Assembly (NCBI RefSeq): GCF_000485595.1
Contig: NW_014577141.1
Location: 404,699 to 433,344, forward strand
Source of the DNA: Priapulus caudatus
Lineage: Eukaryota; Priapulida; Priapulimorpha; Priapulimorphida; Priapulidae
Reading direction: 5' to 3'
Length of the DNA stretch: 28,646 nt
A model generated the notes under the pieces. It was not told the origin of the DNA. It saw only the letters and a list, made by a program, of their open reading frames with translations, and searched no databases. Shown here piece by piece: positions 21,001-28,499 of this stretch; position 1 is the first letter of the stretch, and each line of letters begins with the position of its first letter. Both the position numbers and the translations under genes were made by a program.

Positions 21001-22256
21001 ACTGACGCAGATGGGGTCGTTGTCGTATCAGGTACTACAGATATGCACACAGCGTGTGCGCATGCAAACGCATCGATTTCTTGCGTGTGGAAAATATCAC
21101 ACGTGTTTGATATTTTCTTCCACGTGTGGCAGTTTGCACAGCGTCTGCGGAGTGGCTGTGTCAAGTTCCACACCGGCTCTATGTAACCGACCAATTGCAG
21201 CAGGTGAAGCGAGTCACGTGATCTTAACTTGCGGTTGCAGCGCGGTTGCACTGCGGTACACGCACGTACACGCGGGTACACGCACGTACACGTGGGTACA
21301 CGCACGTGAACACGGGGTACACGCACGTACACGCGGGTACACGCACGTACACGTGGGTACACGCACGTGAACGCGGGGTACACGCACGTACACGCGGGTA
21401 CACACACGTACACGCAGGTACACGCACGTAACACAGATGATACACGCACCGTACACGCGGGTACAACGGCGGTGTACACGGAGATACACGCACGTACACG
21501 CGGTGACATGCACGTCACCGTGCGTGGTAGGCCACGGTACGTGGCGTGTACCACCGTGTACGTGGCGTGTACCCGGCGTGTACGTGCGTGTATCTGCGGT
21601 GTACGTGCGTGTACCGCAGTGTACGTGCCTGATACGTATGCCTGATACGACAACCACGCCGCCTTGAGCGTGCGTAGCAGGGTACTAGCGGCTGCATGAT
21701 AGGGTCTATGTCCCGCCAGGGTACTGGCCGGAACGTAGCCCTGGGTAGCTGGGTCCGGTATACGGGGCGACCGTACCCTGGTAACTATTTGATATGGTTA
21801 GGGTTAGGATTAGGGTTAGGATTAAGGGTTCGGGTTAGGGAGTAGGCGTAGGCGACTGCCTAGGACTCGTTAGTGGAGTAGGACGAGGTACGGTTCGGCA
21901 TCATTAGATAGTACGTCAGGGTACTCGGTATATCCGGACGCGTACCAGGGTACGTTTCCGGTATATGCGGACCGGTACCCCAGGGTACGTTCCGGCAGTA
22001 CTCGCGCGGGGACATACGACGCCTCTCAGCCGTACTACTACTAGTACTAGTACTAGCTGACGTCGACGTACCAGTAAAAAGTAACTCTACATTGTAAACA
22101 CTGCATAAAGGCTGGCTTCTTGCAAAGTTCACATAGTTTTTTCACACCCTTTGGAAGTGCAATAGGCTTAATTGATGTAATAACGTCCGTTTGACGCTGC
22201 ATTTCGTTTTCAGTTATTTTGCCCATACACTGTACGCTGGAGATAGTGGCAGCCAT
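14950..22256 (-). CDS. ZMYND12: ZMYND12 orthologue, nine-exon gene (whole coding span)
   Basis: Coding exons, 5' to 3' on minus: 22256-22072, 20716-20575, 19670-19563, 19337-19274, 19037-18868, 18424-18302, 18167-18062, 15639-15494 and 15081-14950. They total 1176 nt, giving 391 residues plus stop; human ZMYND12 is about 365. Every intron is GT-AG and every junction keeps phase. Residues 42-79 form a MYND zinc finger with all eight ligands (Cys42, 45, 53, 56, 62, His66, His75, Cys79); the rest is TPR-like helices. Motifs shared with the vertebrate protein include SQAQWTVL, TSGGYFH and AQEAEA. In mammals ZMYND12 is a sperm-flagellum axonemal protein that partners TTC29 and DNAH1, so an axonemal role in cilia or sperm is inferred here. 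The start at 22256 has a good context (A at -3, G at +4); an in-frame ATG at 22319 would add 21 residues. No frame lesion is visible. A possible ATTAAA poly(A) signal lies at 14616-14621 on minus. Confidence 0.95.
15494..15639 (-). CDS. ZMYND12: ZMYND12 exon 8
   Basis: Residues 300-348, beginning GKAQEAEAVKVLSAI, matching the AQEAEA block of vertebrate ZMYND12. Acceptor CCCACAG, donor CAG/GTATCG, phase 0. It lies 2.4 kb from exon 7 because of a transposon-rich intron, and is clearly GC-richer than exons 3 to 6. Confidence 0.94.
16212..16240. repeat. Perfect 13-bp-arm hairpin
   Basis: TGTAAATATGTTT at 16212-16224 and AAACATATTTACA at 16228-16240 with a 3-nt loop, in ZMYND12 intron 7, surrounded by other AT-rich inverted motifs. 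Possibly an element end. Confidence 0.7.
16435..16634 (+). CDS. DUF4806-like transposon-type exon nested in ZMYND12 intron 7
   Basis: A plus-strand exon bounded by acceptor TTTTCAG and donor CTG/GTATGT, with ATG at 16442 and 64 open codons before the donor. The peptide (WLEEDNEMEDVLPSCWI, VYWPNEG, VTKAMK, ENSWLMFPLLKI) has the W..E..VVPSSW..YWP...SW..YP pattern seen at the N-terminus of DUF4806-type, often transposon-linked, invertebrate proteins. I find no convincing next exon downstream within the intron, so it is probably a fragment, although both splice sites look usable. The family call is from pattern memory. Confidence 0.5.
16792..17172 (-). CDS. Unassigned 126-codon open frame in ZMYND12 intron 7
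   Basis: A single uninterrupted minus-strand frame in AT-rich DNA, rich in Lys, Asn, Phe and Tyr. No domain, signal peptide or splice structure is recognised. It lies just downstream of the DUF4806-like exon, on the opposite strand, so it could belong to the same mobile element or be chance. Confidence 0.2.
   Translation of the reverse strand: MTKNTCRGSVNFKCKINRNVDFTAPEVSVGFEITTYPLVPTKFIVRQVTILFLNFLPSKQNYSSFGYHFNCEMALFLMHHQCKIRFHCSNKNMKWKRLTRNHTYMYAFIEYIAYGPEKILTESKWK
17392..17625. repeat. Direct repeat pair with GGAC tail, intron 7
   Basis: Two copies of a block of about 34 bp (TCGAGC.GTT.AGATTTGTGC) at 17392 and 17557, 165 bp apart, followed by a GACGGACGGGCGCACGGACG run. This looks like part of a dispersed invertebrate repeat; ends not defined. 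Antisense open frames here are shadows. Confidence 0.55.
18062..18167 (-). CDS. ZMYND12: ZMYND12 exon 7
   Basis: Residues 265-299 plus the first base of Gly300. It begins VLKIWHKYL (vertebrate IWHAYL) and then has a lineage-specific acidic run EEEE at residues 282-285. Acceptor TTCGCAG, donor CTGG/GTAACT. The C-terminal half of this exon is the least conserved part of the protein. Confidence 0.88.
18302..18424 (-). CDS. ZMYND12: ZMYND12 exon 6
   Basis: Residues 224-264 with ETSGGYFHMGNIF followed by a TPR helix ending LYYR. Acceptor TTTGTAG, donor AGG/GTGAGT, phase 0 on both sides. Confidence 0.94.
18868..19037 (-). CDS. ZMYND12: ZMYND12 exon 5
   Basis: Residues 167-223, including AEDYLSQAQWTVL and NYEEA-type TPR sequence (GDYEEALRHLAED). 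Acceptor ATAACAG, donor GAT/GTAAGA, phase 0 at the 3' end. Protein reads upstream of 19037 are intron. Confidence 0.95.
19274..19337 (-). CDS. ZMYND12: ZMYND12 exon 4
   Basis: A 64-nt exon for residues 146-166 plus the first base of Gly167, reading VYGLSSIELV and YLMLAEA as in vertebrate ZMYND12. Acceptor TCCACAG, donor ATCG/GTTAGT. Confidence 0.93.
19563..19670 (-). CDS. ZMYND12: ZMYND12 exon 3
   Basis: Residues 110-145, first TPR-like helices, with the conserved core QKLLFEGKAEKAIPAVLQSL. Acceptor TTCTAG, donor GAG/GTATTT, phase 0 on both sides. Too short to stand out as an open reading frame; found by following the gene. Confidence 0.93.
19990..20085. repeat. Possible dispersed repeat fragment
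   Basis: The phrase CGCCTTGTTCAAGG followed by a GGGACTCAAAC block resembles a dispersed repeat common in aquatic animals that carries a degenerate tRNA-like B box. It is too short and diverged to be a tRNA gene. Confidence 0.3.
20075..20497. mobile_element. Foldback MITE of CCCATTTCGCCTAC repeats, ZMYND12 intron 2
   Basis: Left arm units (CCCATTTCGCCTAC, CCTACTCC, TTCGTCTAC) at 20089-20195 reappear inverted (GTAGGCGAAATGGG, GGAGTAGG) at 20340-20475. Outer ends match as TCCCAGTTGGCCTACTCC and the complement of GGAGTAGGATAACTGGGA. TGCTTTCTAT on the left and TGCTTTCTAC on the right may be a target duplication of 9-10 bp. Non-coding. Confidence 0.75.
20575..20716 (-). CDS. ZMYND12: ZMYND12 exon 2
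   Basis: The acceptor TATAG is followed by T, which completes Cys62. The exon supplies His66, His75 and Cys79 of the MYND finger (HQTSDWEGIHDQIC) and then QLIPLR, which is conserved in the family. The donor is AAG/GTGATA, phase 0. Residues 63-109. Confidence 0.94.
21040..21165. repeat. Imperfect palindrome, ZMYND12 intron 1
   Basis: The inner arms CGTGTGGAAAATATCA (21084-21099) and TGATATTTTCTTCCACGTG (21108-21126) pair with a 2-nt bulge; outer blocks CAGCGTGTGCGCATGCAAAC and GTTTGCACAGCGTCTGCG pair more loosely. Likely a small foldback element. Confidence 0.6.
21249..21640. repeat. GTAC-type minisatellite, locus 2, inverted on itself
   Basis: The same ACACGCACGT/ACACGCGGGT units as at 13278 run from 21249 to about 21500. 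Past a palindromic centre (CGGTGACATGCACGTCACCG, 21501-21520) the units continue in the opposite orientation (GTGTACGTGCGTGTA) to about 21640. The right arm is shorter and more diverged. It lies in ZMYND12 intron 1. Open frames over it are artefacts. Confidence 0.9.
21697..22030. mobile_element. MITE family T, copy 1 (telomere-like core), intron 1 of ZMYND12
   Basis: Left end AGGGTCTATGTCCCGCC, right end GGGGACATACGACGCCTCTC; inside are repeated GGGTAC/GTACCC blocks and a run of TTAGGG-type units at 21798-21840, then GAGTAGGCGTAGGCGACT and CGTTAGTGGAGTAGG, shared with the copies at 26217 and 27689. At about 334 bp it is the longest and most diverged copy. Its right end is 42 bp from the exon 1 donor. 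Confidence 0.8.
22072..22256 (-). CDS. ZMYND12: ZMYND12 exon 1
   Basis: Residues 1-61 plus two bases of Cys62. It carries the first four zinc ligands (CELC and CLQC, Cys42/45/53/56). The donor is GTACGT directly after TTT-TAC-TG, a phase 2 intron. The block around PIALPKG just before the finger matches the vertebrate N-terminus (PLAVPKG). Confidence 0.93.
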
Positions 22257-23088
22257 TTTCAAACAAACCGTCCCGGGAGATCGTTCTTGTGTTGCGGTAC
22301 AAATATTAACAACGCGCATTGTAGACCTTACAGTAAAAAATAAGAGCCGATAAATATTACAATTTTTTATTTTGTATAAAGGACTACTACTAGCATAGCC
22401 ATAGGGTCAGTCTAGGCATAGGTCTAGGTAAGTTGCACGTGAACACTCACTGGTAGGTCACAATAACAAACCTGACCCCATATGCCTGACCCCACCCCCG
22501 GTGTCGAACGTTTCATTGTTCATTTATTGTTAAAAGCTTTACGATGTCGGGCCCTCGTGGTAGGTATAACCGTATATGGAGATTGCTTAGTAAAGTGATA
22601 TCTTTAAACACCGAATTTAATTATTAAGAAGTGTAACTCTGTAAGTTATGTGGCTCTGAAACAAGAATTGGACAAACCCTAAACCGACCAGGCTCTCCGA
22701 CTGTTACACCCCTCTCGCCACGTAGTGTTAAGCGAGATGGGAACTTGTGGCTAGACAAACCCGATTGCCTGTTCAGCGTTCTCATTTTGAAATCGAAGTC
22801 TTCATATATTGCAATGATTTGGCAGTTTTGTTGGTGTTATTTTTCTGGCAAAAGTTTGTAACAATATCACTGTAAGCTAAGACGATATCTAATTTTAAAG
22901 ATTTGCATGGTAAGTGCTGCATCATAGTAAATTTGTCTAAAATATGCTTATAATTGAATGACATGATCTTTCAAGTTTCAGTAACCCAGTCCGATAAATT
23001 GCCCTGATTTTTTTCTACGACAGACGAAGAGCTTGAGGGACGCTAAGGAACACTAATATATAATCAGGAATCGCTTATTGTTACCGGA
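22257..23088. promoter_or_regulatory. Head-to-head intergenic region, probable bidirectional promoter
   Basis: These 832 bp separate the ATG of ZMYND12 (minus) from that of the PPR-like gene (plus). Shared promoter activity is inferred from arrangement only; no TATA box, X-box or other element is convincing. The stretch holds short GACCCCA repeats near 22470-22500 and otherwise unassigned AT-rich DNA. Confidence 0.5.
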
Positions 23089-24226
23089 ATGTCGCAATCG
23101 TTACTGAAGGCAGCTGTGTGCGTGGTCAGAGCTGCGAGGCCACGAATCGGCGACGCATTCTCCGCGTCCGTCCGGCAATCCTGCCGTGTCGCGACGTCGG
23201 GCTCCCCGACGGGATGCGAGCGCGTGCAGTCGGCGATGCGACCCGGTCGCATCGGTGCCTCATCACAAGTTGCCTGCCTTCATACGGACCCATGGCGCGG
23301 CGACGACAGCGCGAATGCGACCGAGACGGACGATGCGCGGCCCGACGCGTTTGACTCTCTCATCCAGAGACTACACCGCCGGCGGGGTCGCATGAACGAC
23401 AGCGGCGCAACGCGGGGTCGCCCGGACAACGACGGCGGCGCAACGCGGGGTCGCCCGGACAATGACGGCGGTGCTGTGCGGGATCACCCCGAGGTCAAGG
23501 TCGAGGTCGACGAGGCGTACGACACGCAGCTGTCGATGATGCTCGCCGACGCCGCGTTGCTAGGTGGCGCCACGGTGCTGTTCCGCGAGAGCTGCGCGCG
23601 CGACGTATACCCGTCGTTCGAGACGATGCAGCGGCTCGTCGTGTCGCACAGCAAGCAGGGGGCGCTGCACGAGATCGACTTCGTCGGCAGCGTCTGCAGC
23701 GCCATCTACCCGGCGAAGCACCGGCGCGCGCTTGCCTTCCAGCACTATGTTGCCGAGGCGCACGGCCACAACGGCCGCTTTGCGCAGTCCATGCGGCTGT
23801 TCGGCGCCCTCTACCGGCGGCACGTGGCAAGCCGCGGCAAGATTGCGAACCTATCGAAGTTTGTGATGGCGAAGATCGTGCGCGCGAGCGAATCAAGCGG
23901 CGGCGGTGAGGGCGACGACCCCGTGGATCACGCGCTGGCGTTTGCGGAGCTGTGTCGCGTGTGCAGCGGCAGCCTGCGGCCCGCGTCCAACCTGTGGAAG
24001 CTGCTGCTGCTCAGCCGGCATCCGTCGCACCGGCAGCTCGCCGACCGGCTGCCGGACGACTTCCCGGGGCTTCACGAAGCCATCTGCGAGAAGCTGCGGC
24101 CGCTGTGCGACGAGGTGCTCGCGCAGAATCGCGCCGACGTGTTGTACCGGCTCGTGAGCGTTGTTGAGCACAGAAAGATGGCCGACCACAAGCCGATGGT
24201 CTTCAACGGTCTGATGCAGCTCTACT
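23089..24226 (+). CDS. PPR-like gene exon 1
   Basis: Begins at ATG in context GGAATGT and runs 1138 nt to the donor ACT/GTGAGT. Reading on past the donor gives a stop within six codons (TGA at 24241), so splicing is needed for the C-terminus. The long antisense and shifted open frames here are shadows caused by the high GC content. Confidence 0.87.
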
Positions 24227-25265
24227 GTGAGTTGTCCTCATGATTAGACACAGATATCTACAGCAGGGTGCGAAATTAACGGGAGTCCGCAGTCAAATAC
24301 TCCCTGATTTACTGTCGGACTCCCAGATTTGACATATGCAGGAGTCCTTGTGACTCCCTGAAAATTCTGCCATACTAACTAGTTCGTTCCAGAGCACGGC
24401 GTTACGGAATTACTGTATTTGTTCAGCTAATGTCCAAAGAAAATTTGGCAGATGTGCAACTGCATGAATCTTAAAAATAAGCACATGCGTTATTGTTAAT
24501 ATCTTTAATTTTGAACCTCAGGCTGCAGACTCCCTCTTTTTGAGAGTAGGGAGTCCGTTGTTCAAAAGTTAATTTCTACCCCTGTACAGCTACAGGCTTC
24601 GCTATGATGCGATAATTGATGCGAGTCCGACTTACCTTTAAAGTTGAAGCTAATTTGCGACATTGGATGAATCTATCGACATGCTGTTATTGCTTAATCG
24701 GCAATTGCCTTAATTTTCAGCTGTGATTACTTTTGGTTATCCCATAACATGCATGCTGTGTTTTCACAGCTTGATGTCTATGTTTATCTGTACTGCTTCA
24801 GCTTATTGGGAGTATTAGGGCCGCTTACGATATATGCGTAATTGACTCAAATTGGCAATCGGGGATAAATTGCCGAATTGCCTGACATGCTTTCTGAAAT
24901 TCCTGTGGAGAACCCTGGTAACATATATGATTGTAGACGGTATTCGGCTTATCATACAAAGGAACTTTAATGCGTTACAATTTTATTGATGTTATATTCG
25001 CGTAATTGTCCAGTGTAGCACTGGGTGTGCTCATTATCACATTTTCTTCACAGGTGACAACTCCGATCTTGAGGGCGCTGCTGAGGTCTTCTGGTATGCA
25101 CAAAAGAACAACATCAGGTTGTCAGCCGATGCTGTGAAGAGCTTGGTGAATCTGTACTACGTCATGCAGAAGAGCGTGCCCATTGAGGTACTGCAGCAGA
25201 AGTACAACTACCATCCTGCAGCGGAGAGTGCCACCAAGTCTAAACCGCCCGGTTTTTCATTTTAG
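23089..25265 (+). CDS. Predicted mitochondrial PPR-like protein, two exons
   Basis: Exons 23089-24226 and 25054-25265 join across an 827-bp GT-AG intron (GTGAGT donor, TTCACAG acceptor, phase 1 inside Cys380) to give 449 residues. The first 40 residues are basic, rich in Ala, Ser and Arg and lack acidic residues apart from Asp22, as in a mitochondrial presequence. Residues 103-130 are a repeat-rich linker. PPR-like helical pairs can be seen at about 145-179 and most clearly at about 369-403 (FNGLMQLYC, then GAAEVFWYAQKNN). PPR proteins bind organelle RNA, so a role in mitochondrial RNA metabolism or translation is inferred. I do not recognise the orthologue; LRPPRC- or PTCD-type proteins are candidates. 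Exon 1 is very GC- and CpG-rich. The gene is divergent from ZMYND12. Confidence 0.85.
23395..23493 (+). repeat. In-frame 33-bp coding minisatellite
   Basis: Two near-identical 33-bp units and one diverged unit encode three copies of an 11-residue block of the type DNDGGATRGRP (about residues 103-134). The unit is a multiple of three, so copy changes would keep the frame. It lies between the presequence and the helical region, as a flexible linker. Confidence 0.85.
24264..24584. mobile_element. hAT-like MITE in the intron of the PPR-like gene
   Basis: Ends CAGGGTGCGAAATTAAC and GTTAATTTCTACCCCTG are inverted copies with two mismatches; inside each lies a GGAGTCC or GGACTCC block repeated in both orientations. 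CAGGGG-type termini suit hAT elements. TACAGC occurs on both sides but an exact 8-bp duplication is not clear. 321 bp, non-coding. Confidence 0.75.
25054..25265 (+). CDS. PPR-like gene exon 2
   Basis: Follows acceptor TTTTCTTCACAG and encodes residues 380-449, completing the PPR motif begun in exon 1, then a Lys/Pro tail ending PPGFSF and TAG at 25263-25265. Frame continuity and the motif crossing the junction support the joint. Confidence 0.87.
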
Positions 25266-25876
25266 TTTGGGGTGGGAATTTCTTACCCTTTGTTTGCAAC
25301 ATGGTTATGTCATGAACATGAATGGATTCAATGATAAATTGCGGACGTAGTCACGTTATTAATGTGATAAGTTTATCTGTAATTTCTCCCACGATTATCG
25401 TTGTTTAACCCGAGTGACATCCTGTCAACAATGTGAATGTGGCGTTCACCGCCTCTTCACCTAAGCACATGATATTTGACAGATAGGATGCTGTGTAAAA
25501 ATATAACCTCAGTCTAAAAATATGTTGCGGTAAGTATATACTATGCTGAACATCTAATCAGTGGATTAATGTGGATGGAATAGTTGTTTACTCAATACAA
25601 CCATGTCCATATATATTTGCAAAAGACACACATAAATAGATAATTTTTTTCTATTGGTTTGCCATGGTTGATGTGTGGATAGTATGAAATAGAACCAGCC
25701 TGTATGCATGTGGTATTCGAGATAACATTGTATTTGAAGTTCCATATTTGCTTACAGTGTTTTGAATCAATTCCAAGTCTTGGCCTTCAGTAGTCCTTCA
25801 GTGTAAAAATGTACATTACTGCTAAGAGTGTTGGAACCTATAATGAAAAGACATGCTACCTGTTAATGCATATATG
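25266..25876. other. 3' flank of the PPR-like gene
   Basis: AT-rich non-coding DNA, presumably including the 3' UTR. No AATAAA on plus was noticed in this stretch. Confidence 0.4.
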
Positions 25877-26216
25877 TCAGGAATAATTAATATGGGTTAT
25901 TTACTCATGATGTAGGTATATTATTACTCAAAACAATATTTATTGTTATTATCCTTCTTTATTGACAGTCACAATTTGTAAGTGTTGACAAATAGCAAGT
26001 GTACATTTCACCGTGTAGCCACTGTTGTTATCTTGGTGCATGTATTTCCGCCATGCCATATGAGGGCCATCTTAATCATTCTGAGATGATTTTGGCACCT
26101 AAACAGTTACAATGCTGCCATACAGTTCTCCAAAGATGAGTAATTTTTCCGTGTACATTCGGCTGTAGACTGTACAGTGCAGAGTTTGATATTTGTTAGT
26201 CGTGTTTAATTTACAC

Positions 26217-26410
26217 TCATAGGGTCTATGTCTCCCTGGGTACTACCGGAATGTACCCTGGTAACTATCTGATATGGTTATGGTTAGGGTTAGGGAGTAG
26301 GCATAGGCGACTCCCTAGAATCGTTAGTGGAGTAGGCGAGGTACGGTAGGCAAGGTATAGTTACTAGGGTACGTTCCGGCAGTACCCAGGGAGACATAGA
26401 CCCTCTCAGC
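26217..26410. mobile_element. MITE family T, copy 2
   Basis: 194 bp with inverted ends AGGGTCTATGTCTCCCTGGG and CCCAGGGAGACATAGACCCT, and a GGTTAGGGTTAGGG core. The 11-bp word TTAATTTACAC flanks it at 26206-26216 and 26411-26421, a target duplication in the Mutator-like size range. Confidence 0.87.
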
Positions 26411-26585
26411 TTAATTTACACAATGACGTGATATTCTTGCACTGCAGCACTCGTTTCTCTGAGTTGACCTAGATCGTGTTGGCAACAATCATGACACGAT
26501 GAGATATATATGGATAGAACGATATATCGATATATCGACATATGAGATATAACATTATATATCATATTAAGATACTTATAATAAT

Positions 26586-26625
26586 AGAAATACATACATA
26601 TACGTATATGTGTGTATGTATTTCT
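26586..26625. repeat. 40-bp palindrome, copy A
   Basis: AGAAATACATACATATACGT and its near-perfect reverse complement follow each other. The equivalent in copy B (28460-28499) is also palindromic, with a different centre. Confidence 0.85.
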
Positions 26626-26765
26626 ATGGTACTAGCTAATGTTACTTGTTTGTCTCTAAAAGAGCAGTTTCGGCCGTTTTCTATTGTGTTAATCAACAAT
26701 GAAATGGGATTGTCTGATGTCATTTCACGTACGTAATATGTTAAATCAGCACACCCGCTACAATC

Positions 26766-27341
<576 letters not shown>

Positions 27342-27688
27342 TCAGGAATAATTAATATGGGTAACGGGGTTATTTACTCATGATGTAGGTATATTATTAC
27401 TCAAAACAATATTTATTGTTATTATCCTTCTTTATTGACAGTCACAATTTGTAAGTGTTGACAAATAGCAAGTGTACATTTCACCGTGTAGCCACTGTTG
27501 TTATATTGGTGCATGTATTTCCGCCATGCCATATGAGGGCCATCTTAATCATTCTGAGATGATTTTGGCACCTAACAGTTAGAATGCTGCCATACAGTTC
27601 TCCAGACATGAGTAATTTTTCCGTGCACATTCGGCTGTAGACTGTACAGTGCAGAGTTTGATATTTGTTAGTCATGCTTAATTTACGC

Positions 27689-27899
27689 TCATAGGGTCTA
27701 TGTCTCCCTGGGTACTACCGGAACGTACCCTGGGTACGGTCCGGTATACCGGAATGTACCCTGGTAACTATCTGATATGGTTAGGGTTAGGGTTAGGGAG
27801 TAGGCATAGGCGACTCCCTAGACTCGTTAGTGGAGTAGGCGAGGTAGATAGTTACCAGGGTACGTTCCGGCAGTACCCAGGGAGACAGACCCTCTCAGC
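27689..27899. mobile_element. MITE family T, copy 3
   Basis: 211 bp, same ends and core as copy 2 but with an additional GTACCCTGGGTACGGTCCGG block near the left end. The left target word is TTAATTTACGC (27678-27688). The right one is split from the element by the later MITE and resumes at 28295-28305. Confidence 0.87.
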
Positions 27900-28297
27900 G
27901 TAAGCCTGGCGCACATTGCCAAACATTTTCCCGAACAAATGTTTTTGTCTGGCAATGTGCGGGTGAACAATTGCTCAGCGCACATTGCCGAACAGTTTGC
28001 AGCGAACAACCTCGTGGCGCCGTCTAGTACCTGTGTTGTAAAGAGTCACGTGATCGGCGTGTGGCCAATCGGCGTGATAGGCATTTACAAATGTTCCTAG
28101 AATTGTTCGACATTCAGCGCACAATGACGAACATTCGACGAACAATGTTCGAGATATCAAACATTTCCGATCTTCAGAAACATTGTTCGGAACAAATGTT
28201 CGGCGACTTTTTTCACAGCACACTGCCGAACATTTCATGGAACATTGCTACGATAATGTTTTTGAGCAAAATGTTCGGCAATGTGCGCCGGGCTTTA
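27900..28297. mobile_element. MITE inserted into the target duplication of family T
   Basis: 392 bp (27903-28294) with termini AGCCTGGCGCACATTGCC and GGCAATGTGCGCCGGGCT. It is flanked by GTA on the left (27900-27902) and TTA on the right (28295-28297). Copy A shows the empty site CTCAGC-TTA-ATTTACAC. The interior is full of GAACATTGTTCG and CGGCAATGTGC motifs in both orientations. The ends match the element at 3631-4123. Confidence 0.88.
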
Positions 28298-28459
28298 ATT
28301 TACACAATGACGTGATATTCTTGCACTGCAGCACTCGTTTCTCTGAGTTTACCTAGATCGTGTTGACAACAATCATGACACGATGAGATATATATGGATC
28401 GAACGATATATCGACATATGAGATATAACGATATATCATATTACGATAGTTATAATAAT

Positions 28460-28499
28460 AGAAATACATACATATGTATACGTATATGTATGTATTTCT
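28460..28499. repeat. 40-bp palindrome, copy B
   Basis: Same outer arms as at 26586 (AGAAATACATACATAT and its complement), centre GTATAC/GTATA. Both halves stay complementary although the centres of A and B differ. Confidence 0.83.

Larger units (their letters stand above)
25877..26765 (+). repeat. Duplicated segment, copy A
   Basis: Nearly collinear with copy B (27342 to the window end), both starting TCAGGAATAATTAATATGGG and both containing a family-T MITE and a 40-bp palindrome. Copy A lacks the 392-bp MITE and an 8-bp insertion present in B. Identity outside indels looks well above 90 percent by eye. Confidence 0.9.

Noticed and set aside
20829-21697. A 274-codon minus-strand frame and its overlapping relatives
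   Set aside because: Most of it is the second GTAC array; the remainder is ordinary intron 1 of ZMYND12.
21798-21840. True chromosome end or subtelomere
   Set aside because: The TTAGGG units are few, imperfect and lie inside a MITE with defined inverted ends, between exons of an intact gene.
23280-24189. Long antisense and shifted open frames over exon 1 of the PPR-like gene
   Set aside because: Shadows of a GC-rich coding exon; only the plus-strand frame continues across the splice junction.
25054-25265. Naming the PPR-like gene LRPPRC or PTCD2
   Set aside because: The PPR motif is general and I could not match family-specific residues; length and domain spread do not decide it.
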